From: Streptosporangiaceae bacterium
GTDB taxonomy: Bacteria > Actinomycetota > Actinomycetes > Streptosporangiales > Streptosporangiaceae
Assembly: GCA_030041195.1 (NCBI GenBank)
Contig: JASHOI010000121.1
Location: 1-30,085, forward strand
DNA: 30,085 nucleotides
Reading direction: 5' to 3'
The translations under genes were made by a program, and so were the position numbers. Shown here piece by piece: positions 22,501 to 30,085 of the stretch (position 1 is the stretch's first letter; every line of letters starts with the position of its first letter). The notes under the pieces were generated by a model. It saw only the letters and a list, made by a program, of their open reading frames with translations, was not told the origin of the DNA and did no database searches.

Positions 22501-23255
22501 GCGCGCCGCCCGGGGAGCAGGCCGAGGTGGTGGCCGAGACCATCCTGGACCGGGCCAGGGCCGCCGGGGTGCCGGTGAAGCTGATCGGCGGCCTGGGCTG
22601 CTGGTTCTCGATCCGCGAGCACGCCGCGGCCGAGCGCTACCGGCGCGGCTACGGCGACGTGGACATCATCGTGCCGCGGCGCAGCCGGTCTGCGCTGGCC
22701 GCCGTGCTCGGCCCGCCGCAGTTCCAGCCGAACACCGCGTTCAACGCCGTCCAGGGCGAGACCAGGCTGATGTTCGCCAGCGCGGGCGGCTGCAAGGTGG
22801 ACGTGTTCGTCGGCGAGTTCGAGATGTCGCACCGGGTGCCGTTCCCGGACGCGAGCTTCGCCGGGCCGGCCTCCGCGGCACCGCCCGCCGAGCTGCTGCT
22901 GACCAAGCTTCAGCTGCACGCGCTCACCGCCAAGGACGTTTCCGACGTGACCGGCGTGCTCGCGTTCCTCGCGCCCGGCGGCGACATCGACACCGCCCGG
23001 TTCGTCGCCCCGCTCGCCGCGGACTGGGGCATCTGGCGCACGGTGACCGGGAACCTGGAGACCGTCGCCGACGCCGCGGGCGCGCAGCCGGGCGGGCACC
23101 GGGACCAGGTGCGCGCCGCCGCCGGCGAGCTCCGGGCCGCCGCCATCGCCGCGCCGAAGTCCCTGCGCTGGAAGGCGCGGAGCCGGATCGGGGAGCGGGT
23201 TCCCTGGTACCAGCAGCCGGAAGAGCCCGAGACCGAACCGACCCTGGTGCGCTGA
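22497..23255 (+). CDS. Nucleotidyltransferase-fold protein
   Basis: A 252-residue protein with the minimal nucleotidyltransferase pattern: LIGGLGCW (GG at 31-32), then YGDVDIIV with D54 and D56, and a third acidic residue D102 in KVDVFVG. The downstream LLLTKLQLHALTAKDVSDV helix is typical of the AbiEii/DUF1814-like and related families. It would transfer a nucleotide to an unknown small molecule, protein or RNA. The GTG start overlaps the stop of the LLM gene as GTGA. Close coupling to a flavin monooxygenase and to the metallophosphoesterase is unusual. Specific function is not recognisable. Confidence 0.7.
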   Translation: MSAPPGEQAEVVAETILDRARAAGVPVKLIGGLGCWFSIREHAAAERYRRGYGDVDIIVPRRSRSALAAVLGPPQFQPNTAFNAVQGETRLMFASAGGCKVDVFVGEFEMSHRVPFPDASFAGPASAAPPAELLLTKLQLHALTAKDVSDVTGVLAFLAPGGDIDTARFVAPLAADWGIWRTVTGNLETVADAAGAQPGGHRDQVRAAAGELRAAAIAAPKSLRWKARSRIGERVPWYQQPEEPETEPTLVR

Positions 23256-23256
23256 C

Positions 23257-24207
23257 ATGGCCGATCTGCGTCTGCTGTTCACCACCGACCTGCACGGGTC
23301 GGATACCGCGTTCCGGAAGTTCGTCAACGCCGCCGCCAAGTTCAAGGTGCGCACGCTGGTCATCGGCGGCGACCTGACCGGCAAGACGCTGGTGCCGGTC
23401 GTGCGCACCGGGCACGGGTACCGCGCCGACGTCCTGGGCAAGGAGGTCGAGGTCGAGACCGAGGCCGAACGCGCCGAGCTGGAGCGGACCCTGCGGCACG
23501 GCGGCCAGTACCCGTACCGGTGCAGCCCCGAGGAGCTGCAGTTCCTGCGGGACCACCCGGAAGAGGTCGAAGCCAGGTTCGCCGACGCGATGCGGGCCAG
23601 CCTGCAGGACTGGTTCGACCTCGCGGCCGAGCGGCTCGGGCTGGGGTCGGGCGCGCGGCTGCTGGTGATCGCCGGCAACGACGATCCGTGGGCGATCGAC
23701 AGCGTGCTCCGGGCGCACGACGCGATCGAGTACGTGGACGGCACGACCGCGACGCTGGATGACGGCACCGAGCTCGTCGGCCTCGGCGGGTCCAACCGGA
23801 CGCCGTGGCATTCACCTCGTGAGTACGGCGAAGAGGAGATCGAGGAGAGGCTGCGGGCGCTGGCCGAGAAACTGGCCGAGCCGCACCGCAGCATCTGGAC
23901 CATCCACGTGCCGCCCGCGGACTCCGGCCTGGACACAGCGGCTCAGGTCACCGATGACCTGCGGCTGGTGATGGTGGGCGGCCAGACGGTGCCGATCCCG
24001 ATCGGCTCGGCTTCGGTGCGCAGCCTGATCGCGGAGTTCCAGCCGCTCGCCGGGCTGCACGGGCATGTGCACGAATCCCCCGGCATCTCCTCGGTCGGCC
24101 GGACCGCGGTGGTGAACCCGGGATCGGAATACACCGAGGGGATCTTGCGGGGCGCGCTGGTGGCGACCAGGAAGGGCAAGCCGATCATCCAGCTCATGTC
24201 GGCGTGA
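23257..24207 (+). CDS. Calcineurin-like metallophosphoesterase
   Basis: A 316-residue binuclear-metal phosphoesterase. The ligand motifs are in order: TDLHG (D11, H13), GGDLTG (D39), GNDD (N141; most family members have GNHD or GNHE), IHVPP (H217), and GLHGHVHE (H270, H272), followed by VNPGSEY. An insertion rich in Glu and Arg (about 60-130) sits between the second and third motifs. It starts one base after the nucleotidyltransferase stop, so the two are co-translated and may act on the same nucleotide-linked or phosphorylated compound (inference). The substrate is unknown. Confidence 0.85.
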   Translation: MADLRLLFTTDLHGSDTAFRKFVNAAAKFKVRTLVIGGDLTGKTLVPVVRTGHGYRADVLGKEVEVETEAERAELERTLRHGGQYPYRCSPEELQFLRDHPEEVEARFADAMRASLQDWFDLAAERLGLGSGARLLVIAGNDDPWAIDSVLRAHDAIEYVDGTTATLDDGTELVGLGGSNRTPWHSPREYGEEEIEERLRALAEKLAEPHRSIWTIHVPPADSGLDTAAQVTDDLRLVMVGGQTVPIPIGSASVRSLIAEFQPLAGLHGHVHESPGISSVGRTAVVNPGSEYTEGILRGALVATRKGKPIIQLMSA

Positions 24208-24267
24208 CGAGCATCATCCGCGCGGCGGCCGGCACGGCAACGACCAAGACGACAGGAGGCACGAGCG

Positions 24268-25962
24268 GTGTCTGAGAGTACGACCAATCTCGGGGAGGCG
24301 GTCCCCGACCGCCCCGGCGGCGCGCCCGCGCTGAACGGCACGGCGCCGCTGTCCGGCTCGGGCGGGCGGGCCGTGTTCACCCGGCAGGCCACCGGCCTGG
24401 TCCGGCTCATGGGCGTGCGGGACACGCTGCTGTACAACACGATGATCACCACGATCATCCTCGGCGCGGCACTGATCTTCCTGGACGTGCCGTATGCGTT
24501 CCCGGGAGCCAACATCCCGCTCGGCCTGGTGATCACCGGCGTGCTCGGGACCACGATGATGATCGCCTACGCGATGCTGGGCACCGCGATGCCGCGCTCG
24601 GGTGGTGACTACGTCTTCCAGAGCAGGCTCGTTCATCCGGCGGTCGGCAGCGGGCTGCTGATCAGCGGCTACGTCATCTGGCTGGCGTTCTGGGAGGTAC
24701 TCGGCGGCTGGATGATGGCCACGATGGCGCTGGCGCCGTTCGCGTCCGCGCTCGGCATCCAGCACCACATCGGCTGGCTGGCGAGCTTCGGCGCCTGGGC
24801 CGGGACACCGTGGGGCATTACCTGGATCACGCTCATCGCGTTCGCGGTGTCCGGGACCGTGCTGCTCCGGGGAACCCGCCTCTACCGGCGCATCCAGAGC
24901 ACGCTGTGGGTGCTGATCCTGCTGTCGTTCGTGCTTACCTGGATCCTGCTGGGGGCCAAGGGCCACACCGGCTTCGTGACGTCCTTCAACTCCTTTGCCG
25001 GGCACCCCGGCTACTACCAGACGGTCATCGCCGCGGCAAAGGCGGCGGGTTACGGGCACAGCGCGTTCAGCTGGGCCGCCACGTTCGGCGTGGCGCCGGT
25101 CGCCTGGACCGTGCTGGCCTGGGCCATGTGGTCGGTGCTCACAGCGGGCGAACTGAAGGACGCGCGGCGGCTGCGGTCGGCCACCACCACGATCGTGGGC
25201 GCGCTGTGGATCAACGTCATCCTGATCACGGTGACCGCGATCGTGGTGTTCCAGGTCATCGGCTCGACGTTCCTCGGCAGCCTCGCCTACCTGTGGTTCG
25301 TCAACCCGGCGAAGCTCGCCGCGCTGCCCGCTGCGCCGTACTTCGGCCTGCTGGTCGCGGCGGTCACGACCAACCCGCTGCTCACGGTCCTGCTCGCGCT
25401 CGGGTTCATCGCGACGGCCGTGCAGATCCTCATCGCCATGGCCTGGGGCGGCAGCCGGGTGATCCTGGCGCTGTCGCTCGACCGGGTGCTGCCCGAGTCG
25501 CTCAGCAGCGTCAGCCCGCGGCTGCACGCGCCGGTGCGCGCCGTCGCCTTCTTCTTCGCGCTGAGCGTGGCCTGGACGTTCCTGTACAACCTGACCTCGG
25601 TCAGCCACTACACGCTCGCGGTCACGCTGGCCTCGATCCTCGTGTACCTGGGCACGATGCTGGCCGCGATCGTCTTCCCCTACCGCGCGAAGGCGATCTA
25701 CCAGGCATCACCCGCGAGCGCCTACAAGGTCTTCGGGATCCCGCTGATCACGGTGCTGGGGGTGATCGCTTTCGTGTTCAACGCGGTGATGGCCGGCTAC
25801 TTCCTCGTGAACGACAAGCTCGGTGTCAATTCTCCGGGTTCCGAAGCGCTCATCGGCGGGATCCTGGTCGCTTGCGTCGTCTACTACTACGTGCGCCGGG
25901 CCTGGCTCAAGCACCAGGGCTACGAGCCTGACCTGGCCTTCTCGGTCATCCCGCCCGAATAA
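24268..25962 (+). CDS. APC-superfamily amino acid/organic-cation permease
   Basis: A 564-residue integral membrane transporter with about 12 hydrophobic segments. A hydrophilic N-terminus of about 45 residues precedes TRQATGLVRLMGVRDTLLYN. The APC hallmark AYAMLGTAMPRSGGDYVFQSR follows the second membrane segment. Late features are AMAWGGSRVILALSLDRVLPE and a C-terminal YYYVRRAWLKHQGYEPDL tail. The GTG start at 24268 has an excellent AGGAGG site, 60 bp after the metallophosphoesterase. It is probably the operon's uptake or efflux component; amino acids, amines or thio-derivatives are all possible substrates. Confidence 0.87.
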   Translation: MSESTTNLGEAVPDRPGGAPALNGTAPLSGSGGRAVFTRQATGLVRLMGVRDTLLYNTMITTIILGAALIFLDVPYAFPGANIPLGLVITGVLGTTMMIAYAMLGTAMPRSGGDYVFQSRLVHPAVGSGLLISGYVIWLAFWEVLGGWMMATMALAPFASALGIQHHIGWLASFGAWAGTPWGITWITLIAFAVSGTVLLRGTRLYRRIQSTLWVLILLSFVLTWILLGAKGHTGFVTSFNSFAGHPGYYQTVIAAAKAAGYGHSAFSWAATFGVAPVAWTVLAWAMWSVLTAGELKDARRLRSATTTIVGALWINVILITVTAIVVFQVIGSTFLGSLAYLWFVNPAKLAALPAAPYFGLLVAAVTTNPLLTVLLALGFIATAVQILIAMAWGGSRVILALSLDRVLPESLSSVSPRLHAPVRAVAFFFALSVAWTFLYNLTSVSHYTLAVTLASILVYLGTMLAAIVFPYRAKAIYQASPASAYKVFGIPLITVLGVIAFVFNAVMAGYFLVNDKLGVNSPGSEALIGGILVACVVYYYVRRAWLKHQGYEPDLAFSVIPPE

Positions 25963-25964
25963 CG

Positions 25965-26501
25965 TCAGCCATCCGGTGGCGGCTGGTACACGTAACCCAG
26001 GTGCCGCATGGTGACCAGGCGCTGCGCGTACTCGGGCCCGAGCTTGCGCCGCAGCCGGTGTATGTGCACGTCAACCGTGCGGCTGCTGCCCTCGTAGGCC
26101 GTGCCCCAGACGTTGGCCAGCAGGTGCTCGCGGGTGAATGCCAGCCGCGGGCGTGCCGTGAAGAACGCGAGGAGCTCAAACTCCCGGTACACGAGGCCGA
26201 TGTCGCGGCCGTTCACCAGCGCCCGGCGCTGGCCGGTGTCCACCACGAGGCCGTCGCGCGGCTGCTGGGCCGGCGGCGCGAGGTGAACGGGGCGGCCGGG
26301 CGGCAGGATATAGCCGACGATCGCCAGGCGGCAGCCGGTCCCGACCGGGACGACGCTGAGCAGCCTTCCCTGGATACCGGACAGCGATGCCGCGGGCCCG
26401 CGCAGCTCGCCCAGGGCGGGTTCATGACGGAGATGCCGCCCCCGCTGCAGCAGTTCGGCGGCGGGTGGCGCCCCGGGGACGGAAACGGCTGGCTCGGACA
26501 T
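25965..26501 (-). CDS. Orphan winged-helix (OmpR/PhoB C-terminal type) regulator
   Basis: A 178-residue DNA-binding protein. Residues about 85-178 are a Trans_reg_C winged helix: VNGRDIGLVYREFELLAFF, then RLAFTREHLLANVWG, SRTVDVHIHRLRRKLG and MRHLGYVYQPP. No receiver domain precedes it; the first 84 residues have no clear family and include LSVVPVGTGCRLAIVGYILPPG. Such proteins often sense signals without phosphorylation. The ATG at 26501 has only a weak GGGGG site. It converges with the permease with a 2-bp gap and is divergent from the MDR-type gene, a possible target. Confidence 0.83.
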   Translation of the reverse strand: MSEPAVSVPGAPPAAELLQRGRHLRHEPALGELRGPAASLSGIQGRLLSVVPVGTGCRLAIVGYILPPGRPVHLAPPAQQPRDGLVVDTGQRRALVNGRDIGLVYREFELLAFFTARPRLAFTREHLLANVWGTAYEGSSRTVDVHIHRLRRKLGPEYAQRLVTMRHLGYVYQPPPDG

Positions 26502-26642
26502 GGCGAACCCCCACGGACAGTGTGGCGAGCGGAGGAGTGCAGCGGGTGAGATCTAACACTGTGCGCGCATGCCGCCGCCGGCGCGCCGGGTGAGGCGGAT
26601 CAGCTGCGCGGAGCGGGCCATGTTCCCAGCCAAGCTTGCGGC

Positions 26643-26720
26643 TTCCAAATTGTCAACTAAAATGATTGGAAAACTAGCTAATTCACTGGGATTTCCCGGG
26701 ATTCACTCGGGTTCACTAGG
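26643..26720. promoter_or_regulatory. AT-rich regulatory region with inverted repeat and four 10-bp near-repeats
   Basis: TTCCAA (26643-26648) and TTGGAA form an inverted repeat around TTGTCAACTAAAATGA. CTAATTCA (26678-26685) ends 43 nt before the ATG. From 26681 to 26720 four 10-base units follow in register: ATTCACTGGG, ATTTCCCGGG, ATTCACTCGG and GTTCACTAGG, one per helical turn. This sits in the divergent gap with the winged-helix regulator, whose family commonly binds direct repeats. Confidence 0.5.
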
Positions 26721-26728
26721 AGTCGCGG

Positions 26729-27652
26729 ATGCCGAAGGCGTATGGGTTCACCGCTCACGGCGGCCCCGAGGCGGAGGCCTTTCTGGACGCACCGCGGCCG
26801 CTGCCCGGCCCCGGCCAGCTGCTGGTCGCGGTCCGCGCGGCTGGGGTCAACCCCGTCGACTGGAAGCGCCGGGCGGGGTTCCGCGCGCCGGGCACTCCGC
26901 CGCCGAAGCTGCCAGCGGTGTTTGGCAGTGAAATCGCCGGGGTGGTCGAACAGATCGGCGACGGCGTCGCCGGGTTCGGTGTCGGCGATGCGGTCTTCGG
27001 CAATCCGGTCACCGGTGGCTATGCGGAGTACACCTTGCTTCCGGCCGAGCTGGCCGCGCACAAGCCCGCGGCGGTGTCGTTCACGGACGCGGCGACGCTC
27101 CCGGTCGCGGCGGCGACCGCCTACGACGGCATCAACCAGCTGGCACTGGCGCCCGGGGCAGCGCTGGTGATCACCGGGGTCGGCGGCGGCGTGGGCGTCG
27201 CGGCCGCGCAACTTGCCGTGCGCGCCGGTCTCACCGTGATCGGGACGGCCAGTGCCGGCAAGAAAGATTTCGTCGAGGCGCTCGGTGTGATCCACGTCGA
27301 GCCGGGGCCCGGGGTCGCCGGCCGGATCCGGCGCGCGGCGCCGGGTGGTGTCGACGCGATCTATGACCTGGTCGGTGGCGACGCGCTCGAGGAGATTGCC
27401 GGCCTGCTGTCCGACCGGTCGAAACTGATCACCGCGGCCGACCGCGAGACGACGGCGCGGCTCGGCGGCTCGCCGGTGGCCCGGGCCCGCAATCGCGCGG
27501 TGCTCGACGCGGTCGGTGAGCTTGTCGCGGTGGGCGCGCTGCGGCCGCTGGTGACCTCTGTTTACCCTCTGCAGCGGGCACCGGAGGCGCTGCGGCTGGT
27601 AGAGCAGGGCCACGCCCGCGGCAAGATCGTGGTCGAAGTTGCCGCCGGGTGA
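26729..27652 (+). CDS. Quinone-oxidoreductase-like MDR-family NADP(H) oxidoreductase
   Basis: A 307-residue medium-chain reductase/dehydrogenase without the catalytic or structural zinc ligands, of the QOR/zeta-crystallin type. The N-terminal GroES-like domain shows VRAAGVNPVDWKRRAG and FGSEIAGVVEQIG. The Rossmann motif is VITGVGGGVGVAAAQ (about 147-161). The C-terminus has the typical EALRLVEQGHARGKIVVEV. It should reduce quinones or conjugated carbonyls with NAD(P)H. ATG 26729 has AGGAG six bases upstream. It converges with the persulfide dioxygenase-like gene, with a 28-bp gap. Confidence 0.88.
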   Translation: MPKAYGFTAHGGPEAEAFLDAPRPLPGPGQLLVAVRAAGVNPVDWKRRAGFRAPGTPPPKLPAVFGSEIAGVVEQIGDGVAGFGVGDAVFGNPVTGGYAEYTLLPAELAAHKPAAVSFTDAATLPVAAATAYDGINQLALAPGAALVITGVGGGVGVAAAQLAVRAGLTVIGTASAGKKDFVEALGVIHVEPGPGVAGRIRRAAPGGVDAIYDLVGGDALEEIAGLLSDRSKLITAADRETTARLGGSPVARARNRAVLDAVGELVAVGALRPLVTSVYPLQRAPEALRLVEQGHARGKIVVEVAAG

Positions 27653-27680
27653 CCGAGCGGTGGCGTCGGCCTGACCGGGT

Positions 27681-29045
27681 TCAGGTGACCGACGCCGTGA
27701 CGACGGGGAGCCCGTGCAGCGCCGCGTGGTGATAGTCATCGTCGATCGCCGTGACCTCACGCCCGGCCGCGTGCAGGATCGAGGCCGCGATGCTGGCGCG
27801 GTATCCGGCCTGGCAGTGAACCCAGATCGGGCCCGGGGGAAGGTCCAGGATGCGCGCGGGCAGGTGGTGCAGGGGAACGTGCAGCGCGCCGTCGATGTGG
27901 CTCTCCGACCACTCAAGCCGGCGGCGCACGTCAAGCACGGCAACCGGTTCGTGCCGCCACGCCGCGGCGAGGAACGCGAAGTCGCACACGGGGTAGGAGG
28001 TCAGGTGCGGCGCCCAGCCGTGCGGCGGCCCGGCCCACCCCGCGATGCGGTCGATGCCGATCCTGGCCAGGTCGCGCTGGGCGTCGGCCACCTGTTCGGG
28101 GCTGTCGCCGATCAGCGTCAGCGGGGTGTCCCGGGGTATCAGCCAGCCCAGGTTGGGCACCAGGCTGTCGCCGTAGGCGAAGCTGAGCGACCCCGGCACG
28201 TGCCCGGACGCGAACACGCGCCGGTCGCGCAGGTCGACGACCCACTCCCCGGCGTCGATGCGCTCGCCGATCTCGGCGGCGCCCGACGCCGCCAGCGGGG
28301 CCAGGTCGGCTGGTTCCGGGCCGGCGGCGTTGGTCGGCGCCATCCGGGCGTAATAGGCCGGGTAATCGTCCAGGCCGGCCAGCAGGCCGGCCACGTAGGC
28401 GTCCTCGTCCAGGGTGAGCGCCGGGTTGACCAGTTGCTCGTCGCCGATCGTCGATCCGTCCGAACCCGGCAACGAGGCGGCACAGAAGCTGCCGAACCCG
28501 TGTGTCGGGTAGATCACGGCATCGCCGGGGAGCATTGCGGCCAGCCGCCGGGCCGACGCGTGCTGCGCCGCCGCGAGGGCGGGCGCGTGCTCGGCCCCGA
28601 GCAGGTCAGGCCGCCCGGTCGACCCGTGCAGCAGCGAGCCGCCGGTGAACACCGCCACTACCGCGCCGGTGGCCGTGTCCTCGAGCGCATAGGCCAGATG
28701 GGTGAACGTGTGCCCGGGAGTGGAGATCACCCGGACCCGCATCGAGGCCCCGACGTCGACCTCGTCGCCATCGGCGATCGCGACGTGGTCGAACATCACC
28801 TCGTCGGCGGCGCTCACGTGATACGCGGCACCCGTGGCGCGGGCCAGGGCCAGGCCGCCGGTCAGGTAGTCGTTGTGGATATGGGTCTCGAACACGTGCG
28901 TCACGACGATCCCGCGGCTGGCGGTCAGGGCCAGCACCCGGTCGATGTCGCGCTGCGGGTCGACGACGAGGCCCACCGCGCCGTCCGTGACCAGATAGCT
29001 GCGGTCGCCTAGTGAAGGCGTCTTGATCGTCGCTATCTCGACCAT
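27681..29045 (-). CDS. Persulfide dioxygenase-like metallo-beta-lactamase/double rhodanese fusion
   Basis: A 454-residue sulfur-metabolism enzyme. The N-terminal metallo-beta-lactamase domain has ETHIHNDYLTGG (H55, H57, D59), STPGHT (H112), FTGGSLLHGSTGRPDLLG and YPTHGFGSFC (H182), the pattern of ETHE1/PDO-type persulfide dioxygenases. Two rhodanese domains follow. The first (about 255-345) lacks an active cysteine, with LIGDSPEQ at the loop. The second (about 362-450) keeps it in VHCQAGYRAS (C411). Expected to transfer sulfane sulfur and oxidise persulfide to sulfite. The ATG at 29045 has a GGGGGAAG site. It follows the broken dehydrogenase gene with 20 bp between them. Confidence 0.87.
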   Translation of the reverse strand: MVEIATIKTPSLGDRSYLVTDGAVGLVVDPQRDIDRVLALTASRGIVVTHVFETHIHNDYLTGGLALARATGAAYHVSAADEVMFDHVAIADGDEVDVGASMRVRVISTPGHTFTHLAYALEDTATGAVVAVFTGGSLLHGSTGRPDLLGAEHAPALAAAQHASARRLAAMLPGDAVIYPTHGFGSFCAASLPGSDGSTIGDEQLVNPALTLDEDAYVAGLLAGLDDYPAYYARMAPTNAAGPEPADLAPLAASGAAEIGERIDAGEWVVDLRDRRVFASGHVPGSLSFAYGDSLVPNLGWLIPRDTPLTLIGDSPEQVADAQRDLARIGIDRIAGWAGPPHGWAPHLTSYPVCDFAFLAAAWRHEPVAVLDVRRRLEWSESHIDGALHVPLHHLPARILDLPPGPIWVHCQAGYRASIAASILHAAGREVTAIDDDYHHAALHGLPVVTASVT

Positions 29046-29065
29046 TGCTTCCCCCTACCTTTGCG

Positions 29066-30023
29066 TTACGGGATCTCCTTTGAAACCGACGCGAGCGCCG
29101 CCTGTCCGGCCGCGGCAAGGATCGAGTCGTCCTGCGGCGTATGCACCCGGGCGCACAGCACATCCCTGTAGTGGCGTTCCAGTGGGTATTTCCTGGTCAG
29201 GCCATTGTTACCGACCAGCGCAACAGCCTGCTCCACGGCCCCGATCGCGGCCCTCGTGCCGGCCAGCTTGGCGATCCCGGCGCGTTCGGCAGCGACAGGA
29301 TCCCCGGCGTCGGCGCGGGCCGCGAGGCTGGCGACAAGTTCGTCGGCCGCGGTCAGCGAGGCCTCAATGTCGCCGACCGCGCTCTGGAACCTCGGCAGCG
29401 TCGCCAGCGGCCTGCCCAGGGCCGTGGGGGTTCGTTCGGTCAGGAAGCCGATCAGCCAGTCCCGGGCCGCGCTGGCCACGCCGAGGTAGAGCGCCGTGAG
29501 CCCGAGCGAGTTCCAGACCATCGGCGGGCTGACCCGCGGCGCCCGGTCCGGCTCGGCCAGGCCGGTCACCGCGTCCGCGGGAACTGGCGTGCCAGCGAAG
29601 ATCACGTCGTCGCTCCGGCTGGCCCGCAGGCCCAGGTGATCCCACGTCGGATCAATGGTGATCCCGGGGGAGCCGGCCCGGACCAGGAACCCGCCGACGC
29701 GCGCCGGGGATTCGTCGGTACTGGCCCAGACGACCATCCAGCGCAGGCCCACGGCCCCGGTCGAGAAGATCTTCCGGCCGTCCAGCGACCAGCCGCCGGG
29801 CGCCCGCCGGGCGGTGGTCGCGGGCATGCCGCCCCTCGCGGGCGTGCCGAGCTCCGGCTCGACCCGCAGCGCATTGATCAGGACCGGCCGCCGTCAGCAG
29901 CCCGGCCGCGTGAACGGCCGCGATGCTGTCGCCGGGGAAGGATGCTTCCCGGTCGTGCCGCTGCGCGCGGGCCGCGAGCGTCTCGGTCACCGCCGGCAGG
30001 CGGTCCCGGTCGAACTCGCTCAC
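29066..30023 (-). pseudogene. Acyl-CoA dehydrogenase-family flavoenzyme, broken by out-of-frame internal deletion
   Basis: The GTG at 30023 begins a normal N-terminus, MSEFDRDRLPAV then ASFPGDSIAAVHAAGLLTA. At about 29885-29893 the frame shifts directly into RRPVLINALRVEPELGTPARGG, PATTARRAPGGWSLDGRKIFSTGA and the rest of an acyl-CoA-dehydrogenase-like C-terminal part, which runs intact to 29066. In the downstream frame a TGA lies right at the junction, so no single protein is made. Compared with the family, about 55-65 codons are missing, including the conserved YGG and GDPS segments. The start overlaps the upstream gene as GTGA. A C-terminal fragment could still be made from ATG 29827 (253 residues) but would lack the N-terminal domain. 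Sequencing or assembly error is possible. Confidence 0.75.
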
Positions 30024-30085
30024 GCTGACAGCGCCTCGGCGCTCCCGCCAACCGGGGTGGCCGCCGCCTGTTCCCGCAGCAGCGG
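30020..30085 (-). CDS. C-terminal end of an upstream gene (21 residues visible)
   Basis: An open minus-strand frame ends at TGA (30022-30020) with PLLREQAAATPVGGSAEALSA. Its stop overlaps the GTG of the broken dehydrogenase by four bases, the coupling style seen elsewhere in the window, which supports a real gene. PLLREQ resembles the end of many LLM oxidoreductases, but the piece is too short to assign a family. Confidence 0.5.
   Translation of the reverse strand, partial: PLLREQAAATPVGGSAEALSA

Noticed and set aside
26517..26562. Inverted repeat ACAGTGT/ACACTGT upstream of the winged-helix regulator
   Set aside because: Only 7-bp arms with a 32-base spacer, so chance occurrence is likely; not listed as a site.

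Overview
The window is GC-rich DNA from an actinomycete. Evidence for this: GTG/TTG starts are common, genes are packed with short 4-29 bp overlaps, and there is a mycothiol-type (MDMPI) isomerase, several luciferase-like flavin/F420 oxidoreductases and a likely leaderless gene. The exact order cannot be fixed from sequence alone. No rRNA, tRNA or CRISPR array was seen.

Region 1 (1-4152) is a sugar module: a PfkB/LacC-type sugar-phosphate kinase (cut by the window edge) and a SIS-domain sugar-phosphate isomerase/deaminase on the minus strand, a divergent DeoR regulator, and a secreted GH27 alpha-galactosidase-like enzyme. Together they suggest extracellular release and intracellular use of galactose or an amino-galactose.

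Region 2 (4265-11894, minus strand) reads as one transport-plus-oxidation operon: lipoprotein binding protein, two permeases, two ATPases (Dpp/Opp type), an SsuD-like LLM monooxygenase and a DUF899 thioredoxin-like protein. Its upstream region holds a seven-copy 18/19-bp tandem repeat.

Region 3 (12326-17640) holds an MDMPI-like enzyme, two more LLM oxidoreductases, a nitroreductase with a divergent TetR regulator and a striking double operator, and an OsmC-like protein. A 237-bp MITE-like element with 18-bp inverted repeats and a 9-bp target duplication appears to sit in the loop of an older hairpin (16678-16968).

Region 4 (17743-25962, plus strand) is the most interesting part. A RecA-like/XRE/cupin regulator is followed by an SfnB/DszC-like flavin monooxygenase, a protein that matches DszB desulfinase including its Cys-His-Arg catalytic set, an LLM monooxygenase, a nucleotidyltransferase-like protein, a metallophosphoesterase and an APC permease. 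The first three enzymes parallel the C, B and A steps of the 4S carbon-sulfur cleavage pathway, so this may be an undescribed organosulfur desulfurization pathway for another substrate.

Region 5 (25965-30085) has an orphan winged-helix regulator, a quinone-oxidoreductase-like MDR protein, a persulfide-dioxygenase/rhodanese fusion, a flavin dehydrogenase gene broken by an internal deletion, and the tail of one more gene. The recurring theme from 4 kb onward is organosulfur scavenging and sulfane-sulfur handling. A shared AT-rich upstream element (CTARTTMM) lies exactly 43 nt before the start codon of three genes in separate regions, which hints at a common regulator.
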